DNA of 64,000 nucleotides from Herbaspirillum sp. SJZ107. GTDB lineage: Bacteria > Pseudomonadota > Gammaproteobacteria > Burkholderiales > Burkholderiaceae_D. Position numbers and translations under genes: made by a program. The notes under the pieces were generated by a model. The model searched no databases. It was not told the origin of the DNA and was given only the letters and a program-made list of their open reading frames with translations. The DNA lies in contig NZ_VFNH01000006.1 of assembly GCF_006715485.1 (NCBI RefSeq), positions 183,764-247,763 on the forward strand. Reading direction: 5' to 3'. Shown piece after piece: positions 8,679-19,885 of the stretch; within the stretch, counting starts at the first letter, position 1; each line of letters opens with the position of its first letter.

Positions 8679-9122
8679 ATGTTTATCGAAAAATTCAAGA
8701 ATCTTGCGGTCGCCGCCCTGATCGGTCTTCCGATGGCAGCCAGCGCAGCGACGCAAGCTGTCGAGGTCTACAAGTCCGCAACCTGTGGCTGCTGTGAAGC
8801 ATGGGTCAAGCACCTGCGGGCCAACGGCTTCAAGGTCAATGCGCACGACGTCGCCAATCCATCCGATACCCGCGAGAAAATGGGCATTCCCGATCGGCTC
8901 GGCTCATGCCACACCGCAGTCGTTGGTGGGTATGCGATCGAAGGGCATGTGCCAGCCGCCGAGATCAAGCGGCTGCTCGCTGCAAAGCCAAAAGCGAAGG
9001 GGCTGGCGGTCCCGGCCATGCCGCCTGGCTCTCCGGGAATGGAGGGGCCGACGCACATGCCGTATGACGTGCTACTAGTTCGCAATGACGGAAGTACGAC
9101 TGTCTACAAGCATTACGAGTAA
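8679..9122 (+). CDS. DUF411 metal-binding protein (CopG-like)
   Basis: 147 residues from ATG at 8679 with CTGGAGAAAAAT upstream. A signal peptide (to about residue 24, ASAAT) leads to a thioredoxin-like DUF411 domain: VEVYKSATCGCCEAWVKHLRANGF with the CGCC motif, LGSCHTAVVGGYAIEGHVPA and a C-terminal MPYDVLLV segment. Members near cop genes are called CopG in some species and are proposed periplasmic copper handlers. It ends the rightward set; the P1B ATPase comes towards it from the other strand with 75 bp between the stops. Confidence 0.9.
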   Translation: MFIEKFKNLAVAALIGLPMAASAATQAVEVYKSATCGCCEAWVKHLRANGFKVNAHDVANPSDTREKMGIPDRLGSCHTAVVGGYAIEGHVPAAEIKRLLAAKPKAKGLAVPAMPPGSPGMEGPTHMPYDVLLVRNDGSTTVYKHYE

Positions 9123-9197
9123 GGCATCCTTAGCCTCGTCAGCTCAAGCACAGTGTATGGACCAGCCAGTCGCGGACAATGCGTCTCTCACCTGCAG

Positions 9198-11570
<2,373 letters not shown>

Positions 11571-11661
11571 ACCAAAACCTCTCCCGGTCGAGTTGTTGGT
11601 AGTTACATTGGACAAACGCGAGGCTGGAGCGTGCCGGCATTCATCCGGCACGCTCCAGGCC

Positions 11662-11868
11662 TCAGGCCGCCGTCATATCGCTCGCAGGAAACCCTGCAGC
11701 GGTGATCGCGGCGGCAATCGCATCCAAGGTTTTCACGCTTTCCACGCGGACCAGCCTGTCTTCTAACACGACCTCGACTTTGGCTTCCGGATCCAGGGCT
11801 TGCACGGTTCGGGTAACCCGGTTGGCGCAGCCGCCACAGGACATCTTTTCTACCTTGAGCGCATACAT
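11662..11868 (-). CDS. copZ: HMA copper chaperone, CopZ-like
   Basis: 68 residues from ATG at 11868, with a strong AGGAGGAATGCC ribosome site. One HMA fold: MSCGGCANRVTRTVQ with the MxCxxC metal site, then LEDRLVRVES and AAAITAAGFPA. It would carry Cu(I) in the cytosol to the P1B ATPase encoded 91 bp downstream. Its own CueR-type promoter lies 32 to 62 bases upstream. Confidence 0.92.
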   Translation of the reverse strand: MYALKVEKMSCGGCANRVTRTVQALDPEAKVEVVLEDRLVRVESVKTLDAIAAAITAAGFPASDMTAA

Positions 11869-11899
11869 GGCATTCCTCCTGTTTGATTGCTCTGACTGC

Positions 11900-11930
11900 A
11901 CTTTAGACCTTCCCATGATGGGAAGGTCAA
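11900..11930 (-). promoter_or_regulatory. CueR-type (MerR family) copper promoter of copZ-ATPase
   Basis: Minus strand: -35 TTGACC (plus 11925-11930) and -10 TAAAGT (plus 11900-11905) separated by 19 bases, the overlong spacer used by MerR-family activators. The spacer holds the dyad ACCTTCCC-N5-GGGAAGGT (11907-11927), matching known CueR operators. Copper-loaded CueR should switch on copZ and the ATPase. No cueR gene is in the window. Confidence 0.85.
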
Positions 11931-12160
11931 GCCTGATTCGCGGTGATTCCGCCCTGTCCGGCCAAAGCTGTTTCGGCAAGCTGCCCAAGGCGTTTCAATG
12001 CTCGCTCGACTGTCGTGACATCCGCCGGCTGTTCGACACTTAGCATGCTCGTTCTCAAATCGATGCCAACCCGTAGACAGGGATCGATTGTCCGAATTGC
12101 CCCTTTCAGCCGGTAGGCACAGAACATGCAACGCATGCCATTCACGCGAAATTCGACCAT
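11927..12160 (-). CDS. Second HMA-domain protein with CMFC metal site
   Basis: 77 residues from ATG at 12160 with CAGGAGGCTAT upstream. The HMA fold is clear: VEFRVNGMRCMFCAYRLKGAIRTIDP, where GMRCMFC is a MxCxxC site with aromatic and Met residues in place of the usual small ones, then VGIDLRTSMLSVEQPA and VERALKRLGQLAE. The last 15 residues are an extra tail. The stop codon touches the -35 box of the copZ promoter, so both genes may also be cotranscribed. A cytosolic Cu(I) chaperone or sensor partner is likely; the unusual site may change metal preference. Confidence 0.85.
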   Translation of the reverse strand: MVEFRVNGMRCMFCAYRLKGAIRTIDPCLRVGIDLRTSMLSVEQPADVTTVERALKRLGQLAETALAGQGGITANQA

Positions 12161-12188
12161 ATAGCCTCCTGATATTTAAGTTCAAGGA

Positions 12189-12219
12189 AGCGTAAACCTT
12201 CCAACGATGTCAGGGTCAA
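12189..12219 (-). promoter_or_regulatory. CueR-type promoter of the second HMA gene
   Basis: Minus strand: -35 TTGACC (plus 12214-12219), 19-base spacer, -10 TACGCT (plus 12189-12194). The spacer ends in GGAAGGTT, with the left arm CCTGACA only partly matching, like natural CueR sites. It lies just past the 3' end of cusA and 29 bases before the HMA start codon. Confidence 0.75.
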
Positions 12220-12238
12220 GGACTCCGAGACCTACCTA

Positions 12239-15200
12239 CTAAGTTGCTCGCTCCCACGCGGCGTTTTTATGCCCGGACTGTTGACGCAAGCCTCGGCGCC
12301 GAAGCAGCAAGTAGACTACTGGCACGACGAACATCGACAGCAGCGGTGCAGTAATCATTCCCCCCACCATCGGCGCCGCGATCCGCTGCATGATCTCCGA
12401 CCCGGCCCCATCGCCGATCATGGCCGGCACCAGGCCGGCGATGATCACCGCGACCGTCATCGCCTTCGGCCGTACGCGCAGCACGGCGCCCTCGCGGATC
12501 GCGTCGACCAGATCGGCCTCGCTCCCCTTCCCTTCCGCTAGGCGCGCCTCCCAGGCATGCTTCAGGTACAGCAGCATGATCACGCCGAACTCGGCCGAGA
12601 CGCCCGCAAGCGCGATGAAGCCCACCCCGCCCGCCACCGACAAGTTGTGCCCGAGCAGCCACAACAGCCAGGCTCCGCCGGCCAGCGCGAACGGCAGGGT
12701 CGCCATGATCAGCACAGCCTCGTCGAAGCGGCCGAAGGTCAGGTACAGCAGCACAAGGATGATGGCCAGCGTCGCCGGCACGACCACCTTCAGCTTCGCA
12801 ACTGCGCGCTCGAGGTATTCGAACTGTCCGGACCAGGACACCGAATACCCGGCCGGCAGCCGCACCTCCTTCGCGACGGCCTGCTGCATTTCCCGTACCG
12901 CCGACCTCAAGTCACGTCCCCGCACGTCGACATATACCCAACCGGACAGGCGAGCGTTCTCGCTCTTGAGCATGGGCGGGCCATCGTTGATGCGGATGAC
13001 GGCCACGTCGCCGAGCCGGATCTGGGCCCCCGCTCCGGTGAGCACGGGCAGCTCGCGCAGCTTCTCCAGCGAATCGCGCACCTCGCGCGGATAACGCACA
13101 TTGATCGGGAAGCGCTGCAAGCCCTCGACCGTTTCGCCGATATTCTCGCCGCCGACCGCAGCGGAAATCACGCTTTGCACGTCCGCCACGTTCATGCCGA
13201 AGCGGGCCGCAGCAGCGCGGTCGATCTGCACGTCGATGTAGCGCCCGCCGTTTAAGCGCTCGGCCAGTGCCGACGAGACGCCATGGACCTTGCGCACCGC
13301 AGCCTCAATCGCTCCCGTGACCTTGTCAATCTCCTGCAGGCTGCTTCCCGCAACCTTTATCCCGACCGGGCTCTTCACGCCAGTCGCCAGCATGTCGATG
13401 CGGTTGCGAATCGGCGGCACCCAGACATTGGACAGCCCCGGCACCTTGACGACCCGGTCGAGCTCTTCGACCAGCTTATCCGGCGTCATCCCGGCGCGCC
13501 ACTGGTCGCGCGGCTTGAACTGAATGGTCGTCTCGAACATCTCGAGCGGGGCGGGATCGGTCGCGGTTTCCGCTCTGCCGGCTTTTCCGAACACGGTCTG
13601 GACCTCGGGAACCGTCTTGATCAGGCGGTCTGTCAGCTGCAGCAGTTCGGCGGCCTTGCCGACGCCGATACCCGGCAGGGCCGACGGCATGTACAGCAGG
13701 TCGCCTTCGTCCAGCGGTGGCATGAACTCGCCGCCTAGCCGGCTGACCGGCCAGATCGTCGCGATGGCGATCAAGGCAGCGACCGCCAACGTGCCCTTCG
13801 GGTGGCGCAGCACGGCATCGAGCAGCGGCCGGTACGCGCGGATCAGGAAGCGGTTGAGCGGGTTCGCATCCTCCCGCGGAATCTTTCCGCGGATGAGGTA
13901 ACCCATCAGGACCGGAATCAGCGTCACCGCCAGGCCGGCGCTTGCTGCCATCGCGTAGGTCTTGGTGTATGCCAGGGGCGCGAACAGCTTTCCTTCCTGG
14001 GCCTCCAGCGCGAACACGGGAATGAACGACAACACGATGATGAGCAGCGAGAAGAACAGCGCCGGCCCGACCTCGGCGGCCGCCTGCTCGATCACCTGCC
14101 AGTGCGCAGCGCCTTCGAGCTTCTTGCCGGGATGCTGGTGGCTCCAGGCCTCCAGGTGCTTGTGCGCGTTCTCGATCATGACCACGGCCGCGTCGACCAT
14201 CGCGCCGATCGCGATCGCGATGCCGCCCAGCGACATGATATTGGCGTTCACGCCCTGGTAATACATGATCGTATAGGCTGCGAGAATCCCCAGCGGCAAA
14301 GAGACGATGGCCACCAGTGCCGAGCGCAGGTGGAACAGGAACAGCGCACAGACCACGGCGACGACGACGAACTCCTCGACCAGCTTGTGCTCCAGGTTCG
14401 TCACCGCGCGCGTGATCAGGCCAGAGCGGTCGTAGGTCGGAACAACTTCCACGCCCGCCGGCAGGCTGGCCTTGAGCTGGGCAAGCTTCGCCTTTACGGC
14501 ACCGATGGTCTCGAGCGCGTTCTTCCCGGAGCGCATGACGATGATGCCGCCGGCAACCTCGCCCTCCCCGTTCAGCTCCGCAATCCCGCGCCGCATCTCC
14601 GGGCCGACCTGCACGCGCGCGACGTCCCCGAGCGTCACCGGCACGCCGCCGGCGCCGGTCCGTAGAGGGATGTGCCGGAAGTCGTCGAGCGAGGCTAGGT
14701 AACCGGAAGCGCGGACCATGTACTCGGCCTCGCCCAGTTCCAGCACCGAGCCGCCGGCTTCCTGGTTGGCCTTCTGTACCGCATCGACCACGGTAGCGTG
14801 TGTAATCCCGTAGGCGCGCAGCTTGTCAGGGTCGAGCTGGATCTGGTACTGGCGCACCATGCCGCCGATGCTCGCGACTTCGGACACGTTCGGTACCGTC
14901 TTCAGTTCATACTTCAGGAACCAGTCCTGCAGGGCGCGCAGCTGCGACAGGTCGTGCTTGCCGGTGCGGTCGACCAGCGCATATTCGTAGACCCAACCGA
15001 TACCGGTCGCATCCGGCCCAAGCGCCGGCTTGGCCTGCGGCGGCAGGCGCGACTGGATCTGGTTCAGGTATTCCAGCACCCGCGAGCGCGCCCAGTAGGG
15101 GTCGGTCCCGTCCTGGAACAGGATGTAGACAAAGGAATCGCCGAAGAACGAGTAGCCGCGTACGCTGCGGGCACCCGGCACCGAGAGCATCGTCGTGGTC

Positions 15201-15406
15201 AGCGGGTAGGTTACCTGGTTCTCGACGATCTGCGGCGCCTGGCCTGGATAGGTCGTGCGGATGATCACCTGCACGTCCGACAGGTCCGGCAGCGCATCGA
15301 CCGGCGTGCGCTGCACCGACCAGATGCCCCAAGCCACGAGTCCGACGGTGGCCAGCAGCACCAGGAAGCGATTGGCGATCGACCAGCGGATCAGGCGCGC
15401 GATCAT
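12239..15406 (-). CDS. cusA: Heavy-metal RND efflux pump CusA
   Basis: 1055 residues, full length for the HME-RND family. ATG at 15406 overlaps the cusB stop (ATGA). The first helix FLVLLATVGLVAWGIWSV and PVDALPDLSDVQVII are typical of CusA/CzcA, as are VGFIALAGVSAEFGVIMLLYLKHAW near residue 935 and KAMTVAVIIAGLVPAM near 1000. The IAIGAMVDAAVVMIENAHK segment in helix 4 carries the proton-relay acidic residues. Several Met residues that could relay Cu(I)/Ag(I) are present, for instance the triple region around TMLSV and GEFMPP. With CusB and CusC it forms the tripartite pump driven by proton motive force. Substrate (Cu/Ag rather than Zn/Co) is inferred from context. Confidence 0.95.
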   Translation of the reverse strand: MIARLIRWSIANRFLVLLATVGLVAWGIWSVQRTPVDALPDLSDVQVIIRTTYPGQAPQIVENQVTYPLTTTMLSVPGARSVRGYSFFGDSFVYILFQDGTDPYWARSRVLEYLNQIQSRLPPQAKPALGPDATGIGWVYEYALVDRTGKHDLSQLRALQDWFLKYELKTVPNVSEVASIGGMVRQYQIQLDPDKLRAYGITHATVVDAVQKANQEAGGSVLELGEAEYMVRASGYLASLDDFRHIPLRTGAGGVPVTLGDVARVQVGPEMRRGIAELNGEGEVAGGIIVMRSGKNALETIGAVKAKLAQLKASLPAGVEVVPTYDRSGLITRAVTNLEHKLVEEFVVVAVVCALFLFHLRSALVAIVSLPLGILAAYTIMYYQGVNANIMSLGGIAIAIGAMVDAAVVMIENAHKHLEAWSHQHPGKKLEGAAHWQVIEQAAAEVGPALFFSLLIIVLSFIPVFALEAQEGKLFAPLAYTKTYAMAASAGLAVTLIPVLMGYLIRGKIPREDANPLNRFLIRAYRPLLDAVLRHPKGTLAVAALIAIATIWPVSRLGGEFMPPLDEGDLLYMPSALPGIGVGKAAELLQLTDRLIKTVPEVQTVFGKAGRAETATDPAPLEMFETTIQFKPRDQWRAGMTPDKLVEELDRVVKVPGLSNVWVPPIRNRIDMLATGVKSPVGIKVAGSSLQEIDKVTGAIEAAVRKVHGVSSALAERLNGGRYIDVQIDRAAAARFGMNVADVQSVISAAVGGENIGETVEGLQRFPINVRYPREVRDSLEKLRELPVLTGAGAQIRLGDVAVIRINDGPPMLKSENARLSGWVYVDVRGRDLRSAVREMQQAVAKEVRLPAGYSVSWSGQFEYLERAVAKLKVVVPATLAIILVLLYLTFGRFDEAVLIMATLPFALAGGAWLLWLLGHNLSVAGGVGFIALAGVSAEFGVIMLLYLKHAWEARLAEGKGSEADLVDAIREGAVLRVRPKAMTVAVIIAGLVPAMIGDGAGSEIMQRIAAPMVGGMITAPLLSMFVVPVVYLLLRRRGLRQQSGHKNAAWERAT

Positions 15407-16938
15407 TTGCCGTCTCCAGGTGCGGCGGCGCGTGTGGCGCGGGAGATCGAGACGACCTTGAACGTCCCGTCATCCGAGGCCTGGAATTCGAACTGCACGG
15501 TATCCCCGACCTTGATGTCCTTCGGTAGACCGCCGGCCAGTGGCACGAAGCCCATGGTCATCGGCGGCCACTTCAGGGTGGGAACCGGTCCATGCGAAAT
15601 CGTCACCTCGTCCTTGGCTATCTGTTCCACCTTGCCGGTGGCGCGATGCGTGGGGGTTTTCGTCGGCATGGTGGGCATGGGCTCCGCGGGGGCGACTCCG
15701 CCAAGGCGCTGCAGGGTACCGCGCAGGCTCGCCTCGGAGTCGATCAGGAACTGGCCCGAGGCCACCACCTTCTGGCCTGCACTCAGGCCTTTCACGACCT
15801 CGGTCTGCCCATTCGCCTCGGCACCCGTGGCGACCTCCACTGGCGCGAACCTCCCTTGATCGGACACCGTGATCACGACGGTGCGGGTGCCGGTCTGGAT
15901 CACGGCTTCTGACGGCACCAGCAGCGTTTCACGGCCTTGCGCCGGCGCCATGTGAATGGTCGCGAACATGCCCGGCACCAGCTCCCCTCCGGGGTTCGCC
16001 AGCTCGATCCGCGCCTTCAGGGTGCGCGTCGACGCGGTCACTTCCGGCAGCAGCGCCTCGACCTTGCCGCTGAACTCCGTACCAGGAAAAGCCGGGCTAG
16101 TTGCCTTGACGGCCATCCCGGGCTGGACCAGCGCCGCCGCGCTCTCCGGCACCTCGGCATTGACCCAGACTGTACGTAGGCCGTTAATCCGGAACAGCGG
16201 CGCCCCCAGCGTAACCGCCATCCCTTCACGTACCGCCAGCTCGCTGACGACGCCGTCGATCGGTGCCGTGACAGTGATACGGGTGATGACCTGCGACCGC
16301 GCACTCACCTGCCTGACCTGTGCCTCAGTCATGCCCGTCAGCCGCATCCGTTGCAGGGCCGCATCGAGCAGGCCGGCGGTATCGGCGCCAGGCGGCATGC
16401 GCTTGATAGCCAGGTATTCCTCCTGCGCGGCCACCCAGTCGGGCACGTACAGCTGGAGCAAGGCCTGGCCCTTGCGCACCGGATCGAGCGGCGCGCGCAC
16501 GAACAGCTTTTCCACGTAGCCGTTGCTGCGCGCCTGCAGCAGCACGAGATCGCGCTCGTTGAACGCGACATTGCCGACCGCGTCCAGGGTACTGGCCTGG
16601 GAGCCCTTCCGGACCTCGACAATGCGCATGCCGAGATTCTGCTGGATGCCCGGGCTGATGGCCACGCCGCCTTCCGCCTGGGCTTCGTCCGCATAGACGG
16701 GCACCAGGTCCATGTCCATGAAGGGCGATTTGCCGGGCTTGTCGAACTTCTGGCCGGGGACCATGGGATCGTGCCAGTACAGGATTTTACGCCCCGTTTT
16801 ATCGGTTCCGGGGACGGCGGCCGCTGCCGGGGCTGCGCCGTGTGCGCCCGCCCGAATCCCGAGGCGATAGGCGCCGGCGCCGGTCAACCCGAGCACAAGC
16901 AGCGCGCCGATGAGTGAAATGATGACGCGGCGGTTCAT
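15403..16938 (-). CDS. cusB: RND periplasmic adaptor CusB with fused CusF domain
   Basis: 511 residues from ATG at 16938, overlapping the cusC stop by four bases. It has an N-terminal membrane helix, then the heavy-metal binding segment ILYWHDPMVPGQKFDKPGKSPFMDMDLVPVY with Met and His ligands, then the alpha-hairpin, lipoyl and beta-barrel parts of an adaptor (VLLQARSNGYVEKLFV, ITVTAPIDGVVSELAV, LVPGMFATIHM, SGQFLIDSEASLRG). From about residue 430 a complete CusF-type domain follows (GKVEQIAKDEVTISHGPVPTLKW, PPMTMGF, VGDTVQFEF). The fusion supplies the metal chaperone within the adaptor; a free CusF-like protein is also encoded at 6849. Confidence 0.95.
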   Translation of the reverse strand: MNRRVIISLIGALLVLGLTGAGAYRLGIRAGAHGAAPAAAAVPGTDKTGRKILYWHDPMVPGQKFDKPGKSPFMDMDLVPVYADEAQAEGGVAISPGIQQNLGMRIVEVRKGSQASTLDAVGNVAFNERDLVLLQARSNGYVEKLFVRAPLDPVRKGQALLQLYVPDWVAAQEEYLAIKRMPPGADTAGLLDAALQRMRLTGMTEAQVRQVSARSQVITRITVTAPIDGVVSELAVREGMAVTLGAPLFRINGLRTVWVNAEVPESAAALVQPGMAVKATSPAFPGTEFSGKVEALLPEVTASTRTLKARIELANPGGELVPGMFATIHMAPAQGRETLLVPSEAVIQTGTRTVVITVSDQGRFAPVEVATGAEANGQTEVVKGLSAGQKVVASGQFLIDSEASLRGTLQRLGGVAPAEPMPTMPTKTPTHRATGKVEQIAKDEVTISHGPVPTLKWPPMTMGFVPLAGGLPKDIKVGDTVQFEFQASDDGTFKVVSISRATRAAAPGDGK

Positions 16939-18275
16939 GGCCTGGCCTCCGACTGGTTCATGGAAGGCGGCATGCTGCGGCCCGATGGATAAAGGAAGTT
17001 CAGCTGCGCCCAGCGTTTCGCTGTCTCGGCCGCGAGCTGTAAAGCCTGAAGACGGACCTCGAGTTCGTTGCGGCGCGCGGCCAATACCTCGGCCAAGGCT
17101 GCCTTGCCGCCACGGTAGGCGGCGAGAACGGCCGCGCTCTGCTCAAGAGCAAGGGGCTCGAGCTCGCGTTTGTAGCGGGCAAGGCGCTCACGGCCGCTGC
17201 GCCACTCGTCCAGCATCACCCGCACTTCCGCAGCATGGGTGCGCAGCATCTCCTCGCGCTCGTCCCTGACCTGGTCGGCTTGCATGATCTTTGCTGCTAG
17301 TTCGCGGTCCTGGCGGTTCTTCCTGTCCCACTGAAGCGGTACCGACACCCCCACGGATAGCATGTTCGAGTAACCCTGCCCCCGGTGCTGCAGCGACACC
17401 TCGACCGACCAGTCAGGATGTCGATTCGCCTCGGCGAGCTGCACTCCCGTGCGTGCGATCTCTTCCTGGCGGTCGAGCACAGCGATTTCGGGGTGGTGCG
17501 CGAGCTGGCTGTCGATGGACTCCGGATCGAGCCGGACCTGGTCGATACTTGGAAGACTCTCGGGCGCGACGTCGACATCGGGCCCGGTCCAGCGCGCCAA
17601 GGTGCTCTGCGCTGTTCTCACGCGGGTGTCGAATTCGCTTACCTTGTCCTGGGCGGCGCCGATACGGCCTCGGGCCGCGAACACATCGCCCTGGCTGCCC
17701 TTCCCGGCCCGGTATGCGGCTTCTGCCGCCTCGAGATCGAGCTGCGCCTGGCTGACCTGCTGATGGACGAGGTCGGCCATCTGCTTCGCAAAATATAGGT
17801 CGATCCAGGCCTGTGCGGTCTCCCGCTCGACGCGCGCGATCGCCACTTCCTTTTCGGCGGAGGCCTTGTCGGCCGTCCGCTCCAGCTGGGCGGCGCGCAG
17901 GCGTCGTTTGTCGGACGCGGTCAGTTCCTGCATGACGCCGATCCTGCGCATGGTCATGAAGTCGGAACCGATATTGAAGCGGTCGGAACCGCTGACGGGG
18001 AGGTTGTCGATGCCGGCGCGCAGCACGGGGTCGGGCAGGCGGCCGGCCGCTACCGCCAGCTCACGAGCGGCGGCGATGGCGGCGTCCTGTGTAGGCAAGG
18101 TGCGCGAGCGCTCGAGTGCGCGCTGCTGCGCCTCGACCAGCGTCAGGCCTGCGCTGGCGGCCGCGGCCTGTTCATTGGGTAAGGCAAGGCACAACAGCAT
18201 TGCGAGCGCAAGCGTCGAGCCGAACACGTCGGGGCGACACGGGGTGCGCCTCCTTGTGAGGTGAAGGAAATGCAT
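16935..18275 (-). CDS. cusC: RND outer-membrane factor CusC/TolC family
   Basis: 446 residues from ATG at 18275, which has CTGGAGC ten bases upstream; an in-frame ATG at 18305 lacks this. A signal peptide is followed by two repeats of the outer-membrane efflux protein fold: LTLVEAQQRALERSRTLP, long coiled helices (VERETAQAWIDLYFAKQMADLVHQQVSQAQLDLEAAEAAYRAG in outline) and LSVGVSVPLQWDRKNRQDRELAAK. No lipobox Cys is obvious. It is first in the cusCBA operon, all junctions overlapping, and forms the exit duct. Confidence 0.92.
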   Translation of the reverse strand: MHFLHLTRRRTPCRPDVFGSTLALAMLLCLALPNEQAAAASAGLTLVEAQQRALERSRTLPTQDAAIAAARELAVAAGRLPDPVLRAGIDNLPVSGSDRFNIGSDFMTMRRIGVMQELTASDKRRLRAAQLERTADKASAEKEVAIARVERETAQAWIDLYFAKQMADLVHQQVSQAQLDLEAAEAAYRAGKGSQGDVFAARGRIGAAQDKVSEFDTRVRTAQSTLARWTGPDVDVAPESLPSIDQVRLDPESIDSQLAHHPEIAVLDRQEEIARTGVQLAEANRHPDWSVEVSLQHRGQGYSNMLSVGVSVPLQWDRKNRQDRELAAKIMQADQVRDEREEMLRTHAAEVRVMLDEWRSGRERLARYKRELEPLALEQSAAVLAAYRGGKAALAEVLAARRNELEVRLQALQLAAETAKRWAQLNFLYPSGRSMPPSMNQSEARP

Positions 18276-18350
18276 GTAATAGCTCCAGAGTGCGAAGAAC
18301 GGCACCGCCGCGTACTTAACGCGGCGGAACGATGACTCGGCAACTGAAGG

Positions 18351-18743
18351 CTATAGACGGAAACAGCAGTGGCGTATCGCTATCGGTGGCGATGTGCCGG
18401 AGGCGTGCAGGAAGACTAAAGGAGGCGTCGGCATCGCGCCCCTATCCTCTGGCCACAGAACGGACAGCGCAAACCCGGTCGCGACGAAAGGCATCACCGA
18501 AGGACTAGTCGGCTTCTCGAGCGAGACGGTCTGTTTGTGCGTGTCAGCGTAGCACAGTGTGGGACTTTGCTTGTCGGCCTCCGGGCAATCCACCATCGGC
18601 TGGCCGGACCTGTCCAGCATCGGTGTGCTTTGTGCCGGAATCAGAGTTGGACAGGCGTAGGCCGCCAGGGCCACCTGCATGAACAGGAGGCTCAACAGCG
18701 CGACAACGGCGCTCAGGAGGCGGATTCGGCGAGGATAGCGCAT
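18351..18743 (-). CDS. Small exported protein preceding cusC
   Basis: 130 residues from ATG at 18743. The N-terminus (RRIRLLSAVVALLSLLFMQVALAAYACP) is a signal peptide or lipoprotein-like leader. A short polar region with CPEADKQSPTLCYADTHKQTV contains paired Cys residues, and the C-terminus ends SPPIAIRHCCFRL. This short protein with the PPIAIRHCCFRL end is a familiar companion of cusCBA-type operons in betaproteobacteria but has no assigned function. It is 75 bp upstream of cusC and probably cotranscribed. Cys pairs suggest metal or redox binding, which is inference. Confidence 0.75.
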   Translation of the reverse strand: MRYPRRIRLLSAVVALLSLLFMQVALAAYACPTLIPAQSTPMLDRSGQPMVDCPEADKQSPTLCYADTHKQTVSLEKPTSPSVMPFVATGFALSVLWPEDRGAMPTPPLVFLHASGTSPPIAIRHCCFRL

Positions 18744-18846
18744 TGGTTGATAACAGATTCGTCACATTATATGAGCGCAATCGGGGTTGTGCTAGCGGGC
18801 GCTGCAAGGTGTCCAAACGACGTCACTGGCAACTGCGCTCGCCGTA

Positions 18847-18866
18847 GACATTATTCCCATAATGTC
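18847..18866. promoter_or_regulatory. Perfect dyad GACATTAT-TCCC-ATAATGTC
   Basis: Perfect 8-bp inverted repeat with a 4-base centre, 104 bp upstream of the exported-protein/cusCBA operon start. Position and form suit a regulator-binding site, but it does not match the CueR operators nearby. The half site GACATTA recurs in the longer dyad at 19851-19885. Confidence 0.4.
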
Positions 18867-19077
18867 AAATCCATGCCTGATAGGCAGACGGCCTTCCCCG
18901 GCTAAGCCAGCAGGGGGAGCCGACGCCGGTTTGTTGTTCTAACTCTCAGTTCGCTTAATGACAGAGAAGTTCGAATTGAACTGACGCTCCGTCGAGCTGC
19001 GCGATAAGACACGCTTGCCGCAGCGATGAACCAGCGACGCATCTGCCTTAACGAACGCCTACATGCAATGCGTCAAC

Positions 19078-19148
19078 AGTTCCACTTTTACTTCATTTGT
19101 TCAAGAAGTCTCATTTTTACTTAATGAACAGTCCCACTTTTACTTCAT
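19078..19148. repeat. Three 19-bp direct repeats, likely orphan transposon end
   Basis: AGTTCCACTTTTACTTCAT (19078-19096), AGTCTCATTTTTACTTAAT (19107-19125) and AGTCCCACTTTTACTTCAT (19130-19148). Multiple short repeats of this kind at one end are typical transposase-binding sites, as in IS21-family or Tn7-like elements. No transposase gene is next to them. Confidence 0.55.
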
Positions 19149-19850
19149 CGGACGGCGCCGGCGGGTGGGCAGGAAATGACCAGCTGCCGGAAGAAATTGA
19201 TTGCATAATGGCAATAATTTTTCGGATGGAGCAGGGCTGAACCGTAAGCCGGCTGACGCAGCAGATTTTGCGCAGCGACCGAGTGACGTCAAACTTGGAG
19301 CCACAGGTGACTGGGCGAGATCGTTGACGATGGCTTGGACAGGTCAAGGATTAGTTCCGCAGGCGCAGAAACCGACGACTGGAATCAACGGATTTTCCGT
19401 GACACATCACGGCATCAAAGCCGATCGCTGTCGTGGAAGAATGCTCATACCCGATGGTGGCATTCCAATACATTCTGGCTGGACTCTGTCGGAAGAACTA
19501 AACTACGAGCCGCGCAGACCCGACGGCCCCGAAAATTTGTCGAGAGACCAACAGCAAACACACGTCAATGCGAGAACGACCGAGTCGGCTTGGCCAAGCG
19601 CTGGCGTTCTCCCTAGAGCTGTGCAAGTCCAGTACGCTTAGCGCCAAAGCGAATCGACAACACTGGACGCCGCGGTCTTGAAGCACGATAGAAGCGGGCA
19701 AAAAAATACCCACCGGGAGGCGGGTTGAATCCATTTTCTTGGAGGAAGATAGAGAAAACGTGAGCATCATGCTGCGCCGCACAAGAACTGTCTAATGACA
19801 GTTCGTGATACTTGAAATGCGCCGAACCCATATCTCATAAAGCTCTACCA

Positions 19851-19885
19851 CAAACTCGACATTACATTTTCTAATGTCGAGTTTG
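19851..19885. repeat. Long perfect inverted repeat (14-bp arms, 7-base loop)
   Basis: CAAACTCGACATTA at 19851-19864 pairs exactly with TAATGTCGAGTTTG at 19872-19885 around CATTTTC. No T-run follows on either strand, so it is not a standard terminator. Its inner half site GACATTA matches the dyad at 18847. A regulator site, recombination site or cruciform is possible. Confidence 0.6.

Noticed and set aside
13802..15859. Large plus-strand frames opposite cusA and cusB
   Set aside because: Antisense frames of high-GC genes with Arg/His-rich sequence and no start signals.
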